Positions 26,055-35,449 of a stretch of DNA of 64,000 nt are shown here, one piece after another. Under the pieces are notes generated by a model, which was given only the letters and a program-made list of their open reading frames with translations, made no database searches and had not been told where the DNA came from. A program made the translations under genes and the position numbers. The stretch covers positions 62,001 through 126,000 of the forward strand of contig NZ_JAALJI010000006.1 in the NCBI RefSeq assembly GCF_011064595.1, written 5' to 3'. The stretch comes from Paludisphaera soli. GTDB lineage: Bacteria; Planctomycetota; Planctomycetia; Isosphaerales; Isosphaeraceae. The stretch's first letter is position 1. Every line of letters begins with the position of its first letter.

Positions 26055-26387
26055 CGGCCCGCCTCCGCTCGTACTCGCCCCGCCGATGAGCGGCGGGCGC
26101 CTCGCACCCCCCATTGTGACCGAGCCGGGGCCCCGATCCAACCGCCGACCGGCCGAGGTTCCCCCGCGCCGGGCGCTGCGGGACCGGCCGCCGATGCGTT
26201 AGACTGGTCGTCCGACCCTCGGGGCGGGCGGCCGCCCCTGCTCCGAAGGTTCACCGACACTCCCCCGAATCTTCTCCGGACTCCCGTATCCTGGACGGGA
26301 GGCCGGACGCCCCGCCGACGCCGGCGCGTGGCCGGCGTCCCGCGCGGGACGCCCAGGGAATCGCTGACTCGAAAGGCTCGAAGCTTG
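26055..26387. other. divergent intergenic region glgC/alkaline phosphatase
   Basis: About 330 bases that must contain both promoters. The segment is GC-rich with several short GC palindromes (around 26220-26240, GGGGCGGGCGGCCGCCCCT), but no convincing -35/-10 pair or known operator such as a Pho box was recognised. Confidence 0.4.
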
Positions 26388-28130
26388 ATGATCCGACACG
26401 CATCTCGACCCGTTCGCGCGGCCGCCGCCTCGCTCGCGGCGGCCCTCCTGGCCTGGGGGCAGCCCGGCCCGGCCCGCGCCGAGGACCGCCTGAAGGAGCT
26501 GCAGACGGAGTATTCGCTCACCGCCGGCGAGAAGCGCGATCGCGTCTACCACTTCGGCTCGCAGGGGCCCGGCGACGTCTTCTCGAACCACGGCAGCCAC
26601 TCCAACCGCCAGATCCCCGTCTACACCTGGGGCAGGAAGGCCGACCTCGGCCTCATCATGGGCGCCGCCAGCAGCTACCGCGACCCGGAGAGGCTCAAGG
26701 CCATCTACGGCTACGTCCCCGAGAACACCGTCAACCCCGAGGCCGAGTACGCCGACCAGAGCGACATCCGCAAGGTCCTCGAATCGGCCGCCGCGAAGGG
26801 CGCCAAGCATATCTTCATCGTCTGGTTCGACGGCATGGACTGGCCCACCACCCAGGCCGCCGCCATCGTCAAGTCGAACAAGGTCTACACCGAGGGCAAG
26901 GGCTCCGGCCTGATCTTCCAGGACTACGCGGCCGAGGGCTCCAACCCGCAGTACGGCTACGTCGTCACCAGCCCGACCCACGACAAGAGCACGCTCGACG
27001 TCGACGCCCAGACCGTGAAGATCCCCGAGTCCAGCATGAGGGGGGGGTACGACGTCCAGATCGCCGGCCCCAACCCCTGGACCCCCGGCCCGCTCGGGTC
27101 GCAGGCGCCCGGCTACTTCAAGGGCCAGTCGGCCAGCGACGCCGACCGCGAGGGGGTCAAGGCCGTCGGCCGGGTGCTGCACGCCTACACCGACTCCTCC
27201 CAGAGCGCCGCCGAGATCGTCAGCGGGGTCAAGTCGTACAACAGCAGCGTCAACATGACCGACGACGGCCGGCCGGCGCCGACCCTCTTCCACGACCTCC
27301 AGGCCAAGGGCTGGAAGACGGGCGTGGTCACCAGCGTCCCCTTCCCCCACGCCTCGCCCGCCGGCATGTACGCGCAGAACGTCTACCGCGACGATTATCA
27401 GGACCTCGCCCGGACCATGCTGGGCATCCCCAGCGTCGTCCAGGAGGCCCTCGGCGCGCCGCTCCATCCCGGCCTCGACGTGATCATCGGCATGGGCTAC
27501 AACGTGATGATGGAGCCCCAGCACTTCAAGCGGCAGGGCAAGAACTCGGTCGACGGCCACCTGTGCATCGCAGAGCCCGACCGCGCCGCCATCAACGTCA
27601 AGAACGGCGGCAAGTACACGGTCGTCGAGACCAAGCTGGGCACCAACGGCGGCGAGGCCCTCCGGCGCGCCGCCGAGGAGGCCGCCCGCATCGGCTCCCG
27701 CCTGTTCGGCTTCTTCGGCGAGAAGGGGCTGGACCACCTCCCCTACCGCACCGCCGACGGCAACTTCGACCCCGCGCCCGACCCGGTGAAGCTGGGCAAG
27801 GAGGCGGTCGCCGAGACCTACACCAAGGAAGAGCTGGACTCCCAGCCGACCCTCGCCCAGATGACCGACGCCGCGCTGACCGTGCTGGCCGAGCCCGACC
27901 GGAAGTTCATCCTGTTCGTCGAGTCCGGCGACGTCGACTTCGCGCTCCACGCCAACAACCTGGACAACGCCGTGGGCGCCGTCTACAGCGGCGAGGACGC
28001 GATCGCGCGGATCATCCGCTGGGTCGAGACCCGGAGCAACTGGGACGACTCCGTCCTCGTCGTCTCGTCCGACCACGGCCACTACCTCGTCCTCGACCGC
28101 CCCGAGGGCCTGCTCTCCCCCGGCCGCTGA
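26388..28130 (+). CDS. alkaline phosphatase family protein
   Basis: A 580-residue secreted phosphatase with a signal peptide (AAAASLAAALLAWGQ, cleavage near ARA-ED). Alkaline phosphatase metal and active-site elements are in order: FIVWFDGMDWPTTQAAAI near residue 148, where the nucleophile looks to be Thr instead of Ser; PTHDKSTLDVD; LFVESGDVDFALHANN near 511 (ESGNPDxAxHxNN type); and VVSSDHGHY near 563. It hydrolyses phosphomonoesters in the periplasm. The first ATG of the frame after the promoter region (26388) is used. The Thr nucleophile is seen in part of the PhoX/AP superfamily and may change kinetics or substrate. Confidence 0.85.
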   Translation: MIRHASRPVRAAAASLAAALLAWGQPGPARAEDRLKELQTEYSLTAGEKRDRVYHFGSQGPGDVFSNHGSHSNRQIPVYTWGRKADLGLIMGAASSYRDPERLKAIYGYVPENTVNPEAEYADQSDIRKVLESAAAKGAKHIFIVWFDGMDWPTTQAAAIVKSNKVYTEGKGSGLIFQDYAAEGSNPQYGYVVTSPTHDKSTLDVDAQTVKIPESSMRGGYDVQIAGPNPWTPGPLGSQAPGYFKGQSASDADREGVKAVGRVLHAYTDSSQSAAEIVSGVKSYNSSVNMTDDGRPAPTLFHDLQAKGWKTGVVTSVPFPHASPAGMYAQNVYRDDYQDLARTMLGIPSVVQEALGAPLHPGLDVIIGMGYNVMMEPQHFKRQGKNSVDGHLCIAEPDRAAINVKNGGKYTVVETKLGTNGGEALRRAAEEAARIGSRLFGFFGEKGLDHLPYRTADGNFDPAPDPVKLGKEAVAETYTKEELDSQPTLAQMTDAALTVLAEPDRKFILFVESGDVDFALHANNLDNAVGAVYSGEDAIARIIRWVETRSNWDDSVLVVSSDHGHYLVLDRPEGLLSPGR

Positions 28131-28478
28131 GCCCGGGCCCATCCTTGCAACCCATACCCACGACGGCCGTCGCGACCCCCGCGGCGGCCGTCCCCTTGCG
28201 CCGGACGCGCCGAGGGATCCCGCGCAATGCACCGGTCGAATCGTGAATTGATGCGAGATTGCCGACGATGCGAATCCGGTCGAAAGCGCGCGGAGTTTCC
28301 GGGCGGATCGGATCGATGAACGATCCGCACGCGAGCGCAATCCAACGCGTGGCGATATGTCCTGGAAGCCGCGGACGCCGTGCGACGAGGTGTGCGCCGG
28401 GAGACGGAGGGGCGAAGCGTCGCGCCCGGCCCGGAGGGGTCGTGGACCCGTCGGGCCGGGGCGGGGGCGAGGTCGGGA
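28131..28478. other. intergenic region, nothing recognised
   Basis: About 350 bases between the converging alkaline phosphatase gene and the hypothetical gene at 28479. No strong stem-loop, repeat or RNA gene was seen. Confidence 0.35.
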
Positions 28479-28871
28479 TCAGGAGAGCAGTTCGGCGAGC
28501 TTCTTGACGTTCTCGACGCCGACCTTGGCGACCAGCGGCTTCAGCGCGCGCAGCGCGTCGATCAGGTCGGCCTCGCCCGCGGGCGAGATCCGGGGGGGCG
28601 CGAGGTAGCCCTCGATGGAGCGGCGGCCCCGACGGGGGGCCTCGCCGGCCTTGCGACGGGTCTGCGACTTGTACGCCGAGATCTGCTGGCGGGGGATCTC
28701 CTTGCCGTAATGCTCGCGGACGAACCCGTCGATGGCGTCGATCTCCTCATGCCCCGCGGACAGTGCGTTGCGCACGGCCTGGGCGTTGGAGATCGTCGCG
28801 CCCTCGGCCGGGGCGGTCGATTCCTCGGGCGTCTCGGGCTCGAGGATGGGAGACTTGGACTTGCGGCTCAT
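28479..28871 (-). CDS. hypothetical basic helical protein
   Basis: A 130-residue soluble protein. The N-terminal 25 residues are disordered (PETPEESTAPAEG), followed by AVRNALSAGHEEIDAIDGFV and HYGKEIPRQQISAYKSQTRRK. This resembles a small helix-turn-helix with a basic recognition helix, so DNA binding is possible. The C-terminus LIDALRALKPLVAKVGVENVKKLAELL is amphipathic and could mediate oligomerisation. GGAG lies six bases before the ATG at 28871. The family is not known to me beyond a sense of similar planctomycete hypotheticals. Confidence 0.65.
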   Translation of the reverse strand: MSRKSKSPILEPETPEESTAPAEGATISNAQAVRNALSAGHEEIDAIDGFVREHYGKEIPRQQISAYKSQTRRKAGEAPRRGRRSIEGYLAPPRISPAGEADLIDALRALKPLVAKVGVENVKKLAELLS

Positions 28872-29964
28872 CGGCGGCTCCGTGGGGGAAGGTCGTTCGG
28901 GATCGGATCATCGTCCGAAGCTGCGCAGCCGAATCGGGCGTCGCTCCATCGAAGAACGCCCGTCCGGCCTGGCTTGTATTTCTTGATAATTCATAGGCTA
29001 TCCGGATCTCAGCCCGAATTCAATATAGGCCCTTGCGCGCGAATCCCCGATTTCGGGCCGCGCGACCGCATCGCGCGGCCTCTCCGGAGCGGTCTTCGCG
29101 CGAAGTTATTGATACGAATCCCTTCGGATTCATGGCGTCACGCTCGCGATTGCGGCTATGCAAGGCAAGGACGCCGGGGCGATGATCCGGCGACGTCGCA
29201 AGCCCGGCGGCCGCGGCGAAGGCCGTCGCCTCGCGCGGTGAGTCCGGAAAACGAATGAATTCGTGTTTAGCGACCGAAAAGGCGACGAATCCGCATCGCT
29301 CGCGGTCGGTCTTTGGCACGCGTCGAGGTGCCTGCAAAGGGCCCTCGGTGGCGGCGCGAAAAGGTGCCGCGGCCGCTGAATCCTGCGGCGAGAGCATATT
29401 GCGTGGGGAAGGCGCAGGACCGATTCGAGCCGACGAGGGAGGAGCTGGGAAACAAGGTGTTCATTTTTTAAGACGGTTTCCGTGTGTTATGACCCGGAAG
29501 ATTGACAGAGTCTTTCAGTCTAGTTAAGTTTCGGACGTCGATGCTCGCTTAGGGGCATTGAGCCGATCTTGGGAGCATCATCCCGCGACGTTCGCGGGGT
29601 GATTTCCCTTCTCCTTCTCTCTCATTGCCGGACCGACCTGCTCTTCCCAGACAGAGGCGACCCACCGCGCTCTCGATTCGTACGATGAAGCGCGATGCGG
29701 GCCGACCTGTCGACGCCCCGGCCCCGACCCCCGGTCGGCCCCGGCGTCCCCACAACTCCCGAGCCCGGCGAGCCTCCGCGCCCGCCTCGGCGGACGATCC
29801 CGGTTTCGCGGGAGTCGTCGTCGTCCCACGGACGCGAGACGCGGCCCGGCCGCCCCCTCGCGCCTGCCGGTTTACGGCCTTGCCGGGCGGCTCCCCCGCC
29901 CGGCCGGGGCTGGGAAGGGATTCCTCGACTTCCGATCCACCATCCCCACCAAGACTTCCGCAGG
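28872..29964. other. long non-coding region
   Basis: Almost 1.1 kb without a supportable gene. The first half (28900-29530) is markedly less GC-rich than the neighbours and includes inverted GCGCGCGA/TCGCGCGG-type arms around 29035-29075. A T-run (TTTTTT near 29465) and the TTGACA promoter candidate at 29502 follow. The second half (29620-29940) is GC-rich with Pro/Arg-biased shadow frames. It may hold a small RNA or a long leader for the PEP-CTERM gene at 29965, but nothing is identifiable. Confidence 0.4.
29502..29530 (+). promoter_or_regulatory. candidate sigma-70-type promoter
   Basis: A perfect -35 TTGACA (29502-29507) and TAAGTT (29525-29530) are separated by 17 bases, in a locally AT-rich segment. 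The nearest plus-strand gene starts 435 bases downstream, so it would make a long 5' leader or a separate small RNA. Confidence 0.4.
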
Positions 29965-30837
29965 ATGAATTCCATGACCCAAGCGTTCTTCGCGCCTCGA
30001 CGTTTCGGCCTGGCCGCTTCGCTCCTCGTGCTGGCCGGACTCTCGTCCGCCCCGGCGTTCGGCGGCGAGATCACGCTCAGCGACGGCAACTCCACGGCCG
30101 TCATCAACACCCAGTCCCAGGCGGGCATGCACACCTGGAACGTCGACGGCGTCGACCAGATGTATCAGCAATGGTTCTGGATCCGGGTGGGCAACCAGGC
30201 CGAGACCTCGATCGACCAGGCCTGGGTGAGCGACAACGTCAGCGACGTCAACGGCAACGGCCAGAACGACACGCTGTTCGCCACCTTCCAGAACGCGCTC
30301 TGGCGGGTCACGGTCCAGTTCGCGCTCACCGGCGGGACCCTCGGCAGCAGGATCTCCGACATGGCCGAGACGATCCGCGTCACGAACATCTCGGGCCGGG
30401 CGCTGGACTTCAGCTTCTTCCAGTACACCGACTTCGACCTGAACGGCTCGCCCGGCGGCGACGCCGGCGTCCACGTCAACGCGAACACGTTCCGCCAGAC
30501 CGACACAGCGGGCGGCACGGTGGCCCAAGAAGTCGCGCTGCCGACCCCCTCGCGTTGGGAGATGGGCCCCTTCGCCACCATCCTGGACAAGCTGAACGAC
30601 GGCGCGGCCACCAACCTGTCGAACGGCGTCAGCCCGACGTTCGGCGACGTGACCTTCGCCTTCCAGTGGGACTTCCGCCTCGCCAACGGCGGCTCGTTCA
30701 TCATCAGCAAGGACAAGCTGATCACGGCGGTCCCCGAGCCCGCGAGCGTCGTGAGCCTGGGCTTCGGCCTGTTCGCGATCGCGGCCGGCGGCCTGAAGCG
30801 GCTGGCGGCCTCGCGCGGCGCCCGTCGTCCGGCCTGA
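29965..30837 (+). CDS. PEP-CTERM exosortase substrate protein
   Basis: A 290-residue secreted protein with a signal peptide (GLAASLLVLAGLSSAPAFGG). The mature domain is beta-rich with several Asn/Asp-containing turns (SDNVSDVNGNGQNDTL) that could bind calcium. The C-terminus AVPEPASVVSLGFGLFAIA plus KRLAASRGARR is the exosortase sorting signal. It should be exported and anchored or released at the outer surface by an exosortase not encoded here. The ATG at 29965 follows GCAGG; a second ATG four codons later is possible. A strong bidirectional terminator lies after the stop. Confidence 0.82.
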   Translation: MNSMTQAFFAPRRFGLAASLLVLAGLSSAPAFGGEITLSDGNSTAVINTQSQAGMHTWNVDGVDQMYQQWFWIRVGNQAETSIDQAWVSDNVSDVNGNGQNDTLFATFQNALWRVTVQFALTGGTLGSRISDMAETIRVTNISGRALDFSFFQYTDFDLNGSPGGDAGVHVNANTFRQTDTAGGTVAQEVALPTPSRWEMGPFATILDKLNDGAATNLSNGVSPTFGDVTFAFQWDFRLANGGSFIISKDKLITAVPEPASVVSLGFGLFAIAAGGLKRLAASRGARRPA

Positions 30838-30844
30838 TCGTGCG

Positions 30845-30884
30845 GGACCTCCGCGGGCTCGGTGGCTCCAGCCCGCGGAGGTCC
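30845..30884. terminator. 15-bp perfect stem-loop between convergent genes
   Basis: GGACCTCCGCGGGCT (30845-30859) pairs perfectly with AGCCCGCGGAGGTCC (30870-30884). It lies between the stop of the plus-strand PEP-CTERM gene and the end of the minus-strand EEP nuclease gene, so it can end both transcripts. Confidence 0.7.
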
Positions 30885-30898
30885 GCCTTCGGTCCGAT

Positions 30899-31717
30899 TC
30901 AGCGCCCGGACGGCATCCGCAGGTCGACGTAGACCGGCTGGTGGTCCGAGGCGACCGTCTCCGCATCCACGCGGGCCGAGCCGGCGACGAGGCCGGCGGC
31001 CAGCGACTCGGCGACGAAGATGTAGTCGATGCGGCCCGGCCGGTCCCCATGCACTCCGATCGAATGGCCCGGCCCCTCGCCGACGACCGTCCAGGCGTCG
31101 ACCAGCCTGGGACCGGACTCGGGCGCGGTGAGGGCCTTGTAGTCGGCCGTCTCGGGGCGGAGGTTGAAGTCGCCCATGACGATCCAGGGATCGGGGCTGG
31201 CGGCGACGATCTCGCGGACCTTGGCGACCTGCAACTCCCGGTCGGCCTGGGAGTCGTGGGCCAGGTGGGTGACGTAGACCCGCAGCGGCTTGCCCGCCAC
31301 GTCGATCCGGCACTCCAGCAGCCCGCGCGGCTCGGCCTTCTCGCGGCCCGGCGACCTCGGCAGGCGGTGGTTGACGTGCGAGATGATCGGGAACCGCGTC
31401 ACCAGGGCGACGCCGTAGGCCCCCTCCCCCTCGACGATGTTGGGCGCGAACGCGAAGTTCCCGCCCAGCTCCTTGCCGAGCCACTCCGCCTGGTCCACGT
31501 CCTCGCTCCGGCCTCGGAAGCGGACGTCGATCTCCTGGAAGGCGACGACGTCGACCCCGCGCACCAGGTCGGCCACGCGTTTCAGGTCGAGCTTGCCGTC
31601 GGTCCCCTCGCCGTGGTGGATGTTGAACGTGGCGAGCTTGATCACGTCCTGCGCCTGCGCCCCGGCCGGGGCGGTCGACGCGAGGAGCCCGAGGGAGAGG
31701 AGGATGCGTCGGATCAT
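30899..31717 (-). CDS. exported endonuclease/exonuclease/phosphatase family protein
   Basis: A 272-residue protein with a signal peptide (MIRRILLSLGLLASTAPAGA). The EEP fold is clear: LATFNIHHGEG near residue 29, AFQEIDVR with the metal-binding Glu near 60, VMGDFNLRP near 180, GRIDYIFV near 228, and SDHQPVYVDL with the catalytic His near 258. Members cleave phosphodiesters or phosphomonoesters in nucleic acids, lipids or sugars; an exported version is more likely to act on environmental DNA or phospholipid-type substrates. It lies downstream of the DUF1559 gene, separated by a terminator hairpin. Confidence 0.85.
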   Translation of the reverse strand: MIRRILLSLGLLASTAPAGAQAQDVIKLATFNIHHGEGTDGKLDLKRVADLVRGVDVVAFQEIDVRFRGRSEDVDQAEWLGKELGGNFAFAPNIVEGEGAYGVALVTRFPIISHVNHRLPRSPGREKAEPRGLLECRIDVAGKPLRVYVTHLAHDSQADRELQVAKVREIVAASPDPWIVMGDFNLRPETADYKALTAPESGPRLVDAWTVVGEGPGHSIGVHGDRPGRIDYIFVAESLAAGLVAGSARVDAETVASDHQPVYVDLRMPSGR

Positions 31718-31751
31718 GGGTGATGACCTCTGGATGTCCAGGAATGAGAAA

Positions 31752-31785
31752 GGGCCTCCCCCGTCGATGATTGAGGGGGAGGCCC
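31752..31785 (-). terminator. 11-bp stem-loop after DUF1559 gene
   Basis: GGGCCTCCCCC (31752-31762) pairs with GGGGGAGGCCC (31775-31785). On the minus strand it is 32 bases past the DUF1559 stop and is followed by TTTCTCATTCC, a mild T-rich tract, so it is a credible terminator. Confidence 0.65.
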
Positions 31786-31816
31786 GGCGAAGGTCGCGGC
31801 TGCGGATTCGGTGGGA

Positions 31817-32791
31817 TCAGTAGGCGTCGGAGCTGATGATCTCGCCGCCCTGCGTGGTGCTGAGGGCGCGATAGACGGGCAGGCTGATCGAATCCTTCAC
31901 GAACCGGACGCTGCCGTCGCACATCGCGGCGTTGACACCGCCGGAATGCCGGCTGCGGGCGGCCAGGTAGTTGAGGCGGGGAGTCCCGGTGGAGTGGGCG
32001 CACGGGGTCGGCTTGGCGATGGTCGGGGTGCAGGCCCCGCCGCCATACATCATGTCGGGGAGCGGCGAGTTGGGGGCCAGCAGGGCCGTGTAGCTGGTGG
32101 CGTCGGCCCACCAGGTCATGCCGCGCAATTCCTGCGACTGCGGGATGATGAGGACCTCGGAGGCCAGCATCGTGTTCGTCGTGCCGTCCGTGATGGTGGC
32201 GATGGTGACCGTCTTGCCTTTGTTGCTGGAGGCCGGATGGTCGGCGTTGGTGTACGGGGCGATGAAGGTGAACGGCGCGCCCGCGAAGCGGGAATCCAGG
32301 GCGACGTCTTGCTGGTTGAGGTCGGTCGCGCCGAAATTCGCCACGTAATTGTGCGCCGAGATCTTCCCCGTGGCGTCGGCCCCTAGGGCGGTGCTGACCG
32401 GCTTGTGCTGGAGGCCGTTGCTCGGGCAGAGGAAAGCGCTGATGAAGCTCGACGTCACCGTGGTGTTGGCCAGGTTGACGTACCGAGGGTTCGAGAAGTT
32501 GTACGAATTGGACAGGGCGCCCTGCTCCATGTACGGCAGGATGAACGCCTGCCACGTGCCGTTGCAGCAGCCGGAGGCGCCTGGCGGCAGGGCGCCTACC
32601 ACGTCGCCGTAGTTGTGGACGGCCAGGCCGATCTGCTTCAGGTTGTTCGTGCACTGGATGCGGCGGGCGGCCTCGCGGGCCGATTGCACGGCCGGCAGCA
32701 AGAGCGCGATGAGGACGGCGATGATCGCGATGACCACCAAAAGCTCGATCAGGGTGAAGCCGCGCTCATGTTTGCATTTCGGAGAGATCAT
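31817..32791 (-). CDS. DUF1559 pseudopilin-like protein (H-x9-DG)
   Basis: A 324-residue type IV pilin-like protein. [20 protein letters not shown] at residues 10-29 is a class III signal with prepilin peptidase site [26 protein letters not shown] and the C-terminal [16 protein letters not shown] (His, nine residues, Asp-Gly) define the planctomycete DUF1559 family, found in very large numbers in these genomes. It is probably processed by a prepilin peptidase and assembled or exported by a type II/IV-like apparatus; its exact role is unknown. The lipoprotein gene upstream ends 71 bases before it and the two probably share a transcript. Confidence 0.9.
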   Translation of the reverse strand: MISPKCKHERGFTLIELLVVIAIIAVLIALLLPAVQSAREAARRIQCTNNLKQIGLAVHNYGDVVGALPPGASGCCNGTWQAFILPYMEQGALSNSYNFSNPRYVNLANTTVTSSFISAFLCPSNGLQHKPVSTALGADATGKISAHNYVANFGATDLNQQDVALDSRFAGAPFTFIAPYTNADHPASSNKGKTVTIATITDGTTNTMLASEVLIIPQSQELRGMTWWADATSYTALLAPNSPLPDMMYGGGACTPTIAKPTPCAHSTGTPRLNYLAARSRHSGGVNAAMCDGSVRFVKDSISLPVYRALSTTQGGEIISSDAY

Positions 32792-32857
32792 CTGTCATGG
32801 ACTCCCGGTACGCTTCGGAGGAGAGGGATGGATGGTCGGCGGAGTTGTCCCTACGAT

Positions 32858-32881
32858 CGCCGTCACTTCGAAGTGACGGCG
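32858..32881. repeat. 24-base perfect palindrome over a stop codon
   Basis: The half-site CGCCGTCACTTC (32858-32869) is followed directly by its exact reverse complement. It covers the last codons and TGA of the lipoprotein gene (stop at 32863-32865) and precedes the DUF1559 gene by about 70 bases. It may be a hairpin between two co-transcribed genes or a protein-binding site. Confidence 0.6.
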
Positions 32882-33327
32882 AACGTGAAATCATTCGGGC
32901 CCGCCTCGGCGACGTCGGCGGTCAGCTCGCTCTGCGCGTTGTAGCGTTCGGGGAGGGCCTCGCCGAGGGCCGTCGTCGGGGGCGCGATCTCCTCGCCCGT
33001 GACGCTGTCGGTCTCCTTCTTGCGCGAGGCCTTCACCGGGACTTCCTTGGGGACCGAGACGGAAACCCGGTAGTTGCCGGGGATCAGGCCGTCGGCCTTG
33101 GGGATCGAGAACGAGCCCGAGGACACCTGGGCCGCCCCGGAGGTCGAGTCGCCCCCCGCGCCGGTGGGGGTGAAGGTGACCAGGGCCGATTCCAGCGGCT
33201 GGCCGTCGAGCGTGACCTTGCCCGAGATCGCCTGGCGCGGGAGCCCGTCGCCGCCGCCGCAGCCCCACGAGACGGCGAGGACGGCCGCGACGGCCGCGAG
33301 CCGCATCGGGAGTGTTCTGGAGGTCAT
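32863..33327 (-). CDS. lipoprotein with carboxypeptidase-regulatory-like domain
   Basis: A 154-residue exported protein. The signal region MRLAAVAAVLAVSWGCGGG has a Cys at a lipobox-like position. The mature part ISGKVTLDGQPLESALVTFTP through SFSIPKADGLIPGNYRVSV is a CarboxypepD_reg-like/Big beta-sandwich seen in hundreds of planctomycete lipoproteins. These commonly sit next to DUF1559 genes, as here. The ATG at 33327 is chosen because AAGGAA lies nine bases before it; an in-frame ATG ten codons upstream is possible. Function unknown; a surface or periplasmic scaffold role is inferred. Confidence 0.8.
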   Translation of the reverse strand: MTSRTLPMRLAAVAAVLAVSWGCGGGDGLPRQAISGKVTLDGQPLESALVTFTPTGAGGDSTSGAAQVSSGSFSIPKADGLIPGNYRVSVSVPKEVPVKASRKKETDSVTGEEIAPPTTALGEALPERYNAQSELTADVAEAGPNDFTFAVTSK

Positions 33328-33618
33328 CGGTCGGATTCCTTTGGGGTTCTTCATGAGCAGCGGGAGGGAGGCGATGCGGGCGGCTCGTCGCCCCGATGTC
33401 GAGACGAGGAGGCGCCGTCGCATCGTCGATCCCAATCCAGGGAGCGAAACGCAATCAGCGCGCCAACGACCTCGGCCGGCTCGGAGGGCGGCCCGTCGTG
33501 GCGGGGGCGTCAGGGGCACGATGGTGGTTTTGGTGGTTGGGAGCCGCGCGACGTGGGGTTTGGAGAACGTCCCGCAGGGCCGAGGCCCCTGGGATGTCGC
33601 GCGTTCCGCTGAAAGGCC

Positions 33619-33657
33619 GAGGGGTCCCCGACGTCGATTCTCGGTCGGGGACCCCTC
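33619..33657 (-). terminator. 14-bp perfect stem-loop after the sulfatase gene
   Basis: GAGGGGTCCCCGAC (33619-33632) pairs perfectly with GTCGGGGACCCCTC (33644-33657). On the minus strand it lies 70 bases beyond the sulfatase stop and about 290 bases upstream of the lipoprotein gene, separating the two units. The rest of 33328-33726 shows no gene. Confidence 0.65.
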
Positions 33658-33726
33658 AGCTTTCAATTTCATGATGGCATGTGCAGGGCGAGGTCGTCAA
33701 GCTCGACTCCGGAGGTCATCGCGATT

Positions 33727-35226
33727 TCAGGGACCCCCGCGCGCCGCGGCCAGGTCGGCGCGGAGGCGGTCGAGGACGTCCGGGCGCTCGCCGGCGAGGT
33801 TGCGGGCCTCGCCGGGGTCGGCGTCCAGGTCGTAGAGCTGGGGGGCGTCGTCGTTGCCGGTCTCGGTGGCGGTGGCCGGGTTGAACTTGCGGCCCCCGGA
33901 GGCGGGGATGAACTTCCAGCCCCCCCGGCGCACGGCCAGGCCGTTGGCGTGCTCGACCAGGACCTCGCGGCCCTTCGGGTCCTCCCCCAGCAGGGCCTTC
34001 AGGTGATCCTGCGCGTCGGGGGCGGTCGCGACGGGGCCCTCGCGGCCGACGAGCGCGGCGAACGTGGCGACGAAGTCGACCTGGCTCATCAGCGCGTTCG
34101 ACTCGCCCGGCTTGACCTTCGCGGGCCATCGGACGACGAACGGCACCCGCGTCCCCCCCTCGAACTTGCTGTACTTGCCCCCCCGGAACGGCCCCGCCGG
34201 CCTGTGGCCGCCGAGCTTCTCCACGGCCTCGTCGCGATAGCCGTCGTCGACCACCGGGCCGTTGTCGCTGGTGACGACGACCATCGTCTCCTCGGCCACG
34301 CCGGCCTCGTCGAGCGCCCGGAGGACCTCGCCGACGGTCCAGTCGAACTCGACGATCGCGTCCCCCCGCGGGCCCATGCCGGACTTCCCCAGGAACCGGG
34401 GGTGCGGCAGCCTCGGGACGTGGACGTCATGGGTCGACAGGTACAGGAAGAACGGCCGATCCTTGTTCCGCCCGATGAAGCCGACGGCCTCGCCCGTGAA
34501 GGTGTCGGCCATCGCCTCGTCCTTCCAGAGGGCCTTCTTGCCCCCCCTCATGTGGCCGATCCGGCTGACGCCGTCGACGATCGCCATGTCGTGGCCGTGG
34601 CTGGGATGCAGGCGAAGCAGCTCCGGGTTGGCCTTGCCGGTGGGCTCGCCGGCGATCGGCTCGCCGTAGCGGACGACGATCGGGTCGGCCGGGTCGAGGT
34701 CCACCACCGCATAGTCCCTCACGTAGACGCAGGGGACGCGGTCCCCGGTGGCGGCCATGATGAAGCACTCGTCGAACCCCACCTCCCGCGGCCCGGGTCG
34801 GATCGGCCCGTTCCAGTCCAGGTCCCCCGCCCCCAGGCCGAGGTGCCACTTGCCGACCGCCGCCGTGCGATAGCCGGCGTCCTGGAAGACGGTCGCCAGC
34901 GTCGTCCTCCCCGGCTCGACGATGAGCTTGGCGTCCCCCGGCAGGATCCCCGTCCCCTGCTTGCGCCAGGGGTACTCGCCCGTCAGGATCGCGTACCGCG
35001 AGGGCGTGCAGGTCGCCGACGAGGCGTGGGCGTCGGTGAACTTCAACCCCTCGCGCGCCAGCCGGTCGAGGTTCGGGGTCAGCCCCGCCTTCGCGCCGTA
35101 ACAGCTCACGTCGCCGTACCCGAGGTCGTCCGCATAGATCACCACCACGTTCGGCGGCGCGGCGAGGGCGAGCAAGGGGGCCGCCAGGAGGGCCAGGCAC
35201 GTCAGCGTCAGGGTTCGTCGGAGCAT
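33727..35226 (-). CDS. secreted sulfatase (alkaline phosphatase superfamily)
   Basis: A 499-residue type I sulfatase with a signal peptide (MLRRTLTLTCLALLAAPLLALA). VVVIYADDLGYGDVSCYG carries the metal-binding Asp pair, and SATCTPSRYAILTGEY contains C-T-P-S-R, whose Cys is converted to formylglycine. GKWHLG near residue 125, HDVHVP near 275 and TSDNGP near 320 complete the active site. It removes sulfate from sulfated glycans or aryl sulfates outside the cytoplasm. Planctomycetes have dozens, typically for marine or plant polysaccharides. The ATG at 35226 gives the signal peptide directly; the upstream in-frame start adds nine unlikely residues. The activating enzyme (FGE or anSME) is not in the window. 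Confidence 0.92.
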   Translation of the reverse strand: MLRRTLTLTCLALLAAPLLALAAPPNVVVIYADDLGYGDVSCYGAKAGLTPNLDRLAREGLKFTDAHASSATCTPSRYAILTGEYPWRKQGTGILPGDAKLIVEPGRTTLATVFQDAGYRTAAVGKWHLGLGAGDLDWNGPIRPGPREVGFDECFIMAATGDRVPCVYVRDYAVVDLDPADPIVVRYGEPIAGEPTGKANPELLRLHPSHGHDMAIVDGVSRIGHMRGGKKALWKDEAMADTFTGEAVGFIGRNKDRPFFLYLSTHDVHVPRLPHPRFLGKSGMGPRGDAIVEFDWTVGEVLRALDEAGVAEETMVVVTSDNGPVVDDGYRDEAVEKLGGHRPAGPFRGGKYSKFEGGTRVPFVVRWPAKVKPGESNALMSQVDFVATFAALVGREGPVATAPDAQDHLKALLGEDPKGREVLVEHANGLAVRRGGWKFIPASGGRKFNPATATETGNDDAPQLYDLDADPGEARNLAGERPDVLDRLRADLAAARGGP

Positions 35227-35449
35227 CGGGTTGCGGCCTCCTCGGTCGATCAAGTTCTCATGAACGTCCTTCCCCCGGGCGAGGGAAGTCCGACGAATCC
35301 TCGCGAGTTCGAGCGTTTCCGAGCTCAGACGCCTTGCGTCCTACCCGACCGACGAGGATTCTCATCGCGCCCTCACGCTCGGTGGCCTCGACGGCCGGTG
35401 TCGCCACGTCCGCCGGCTCGGCCCGATCAGGACGGGGTCGTCGCATTCG

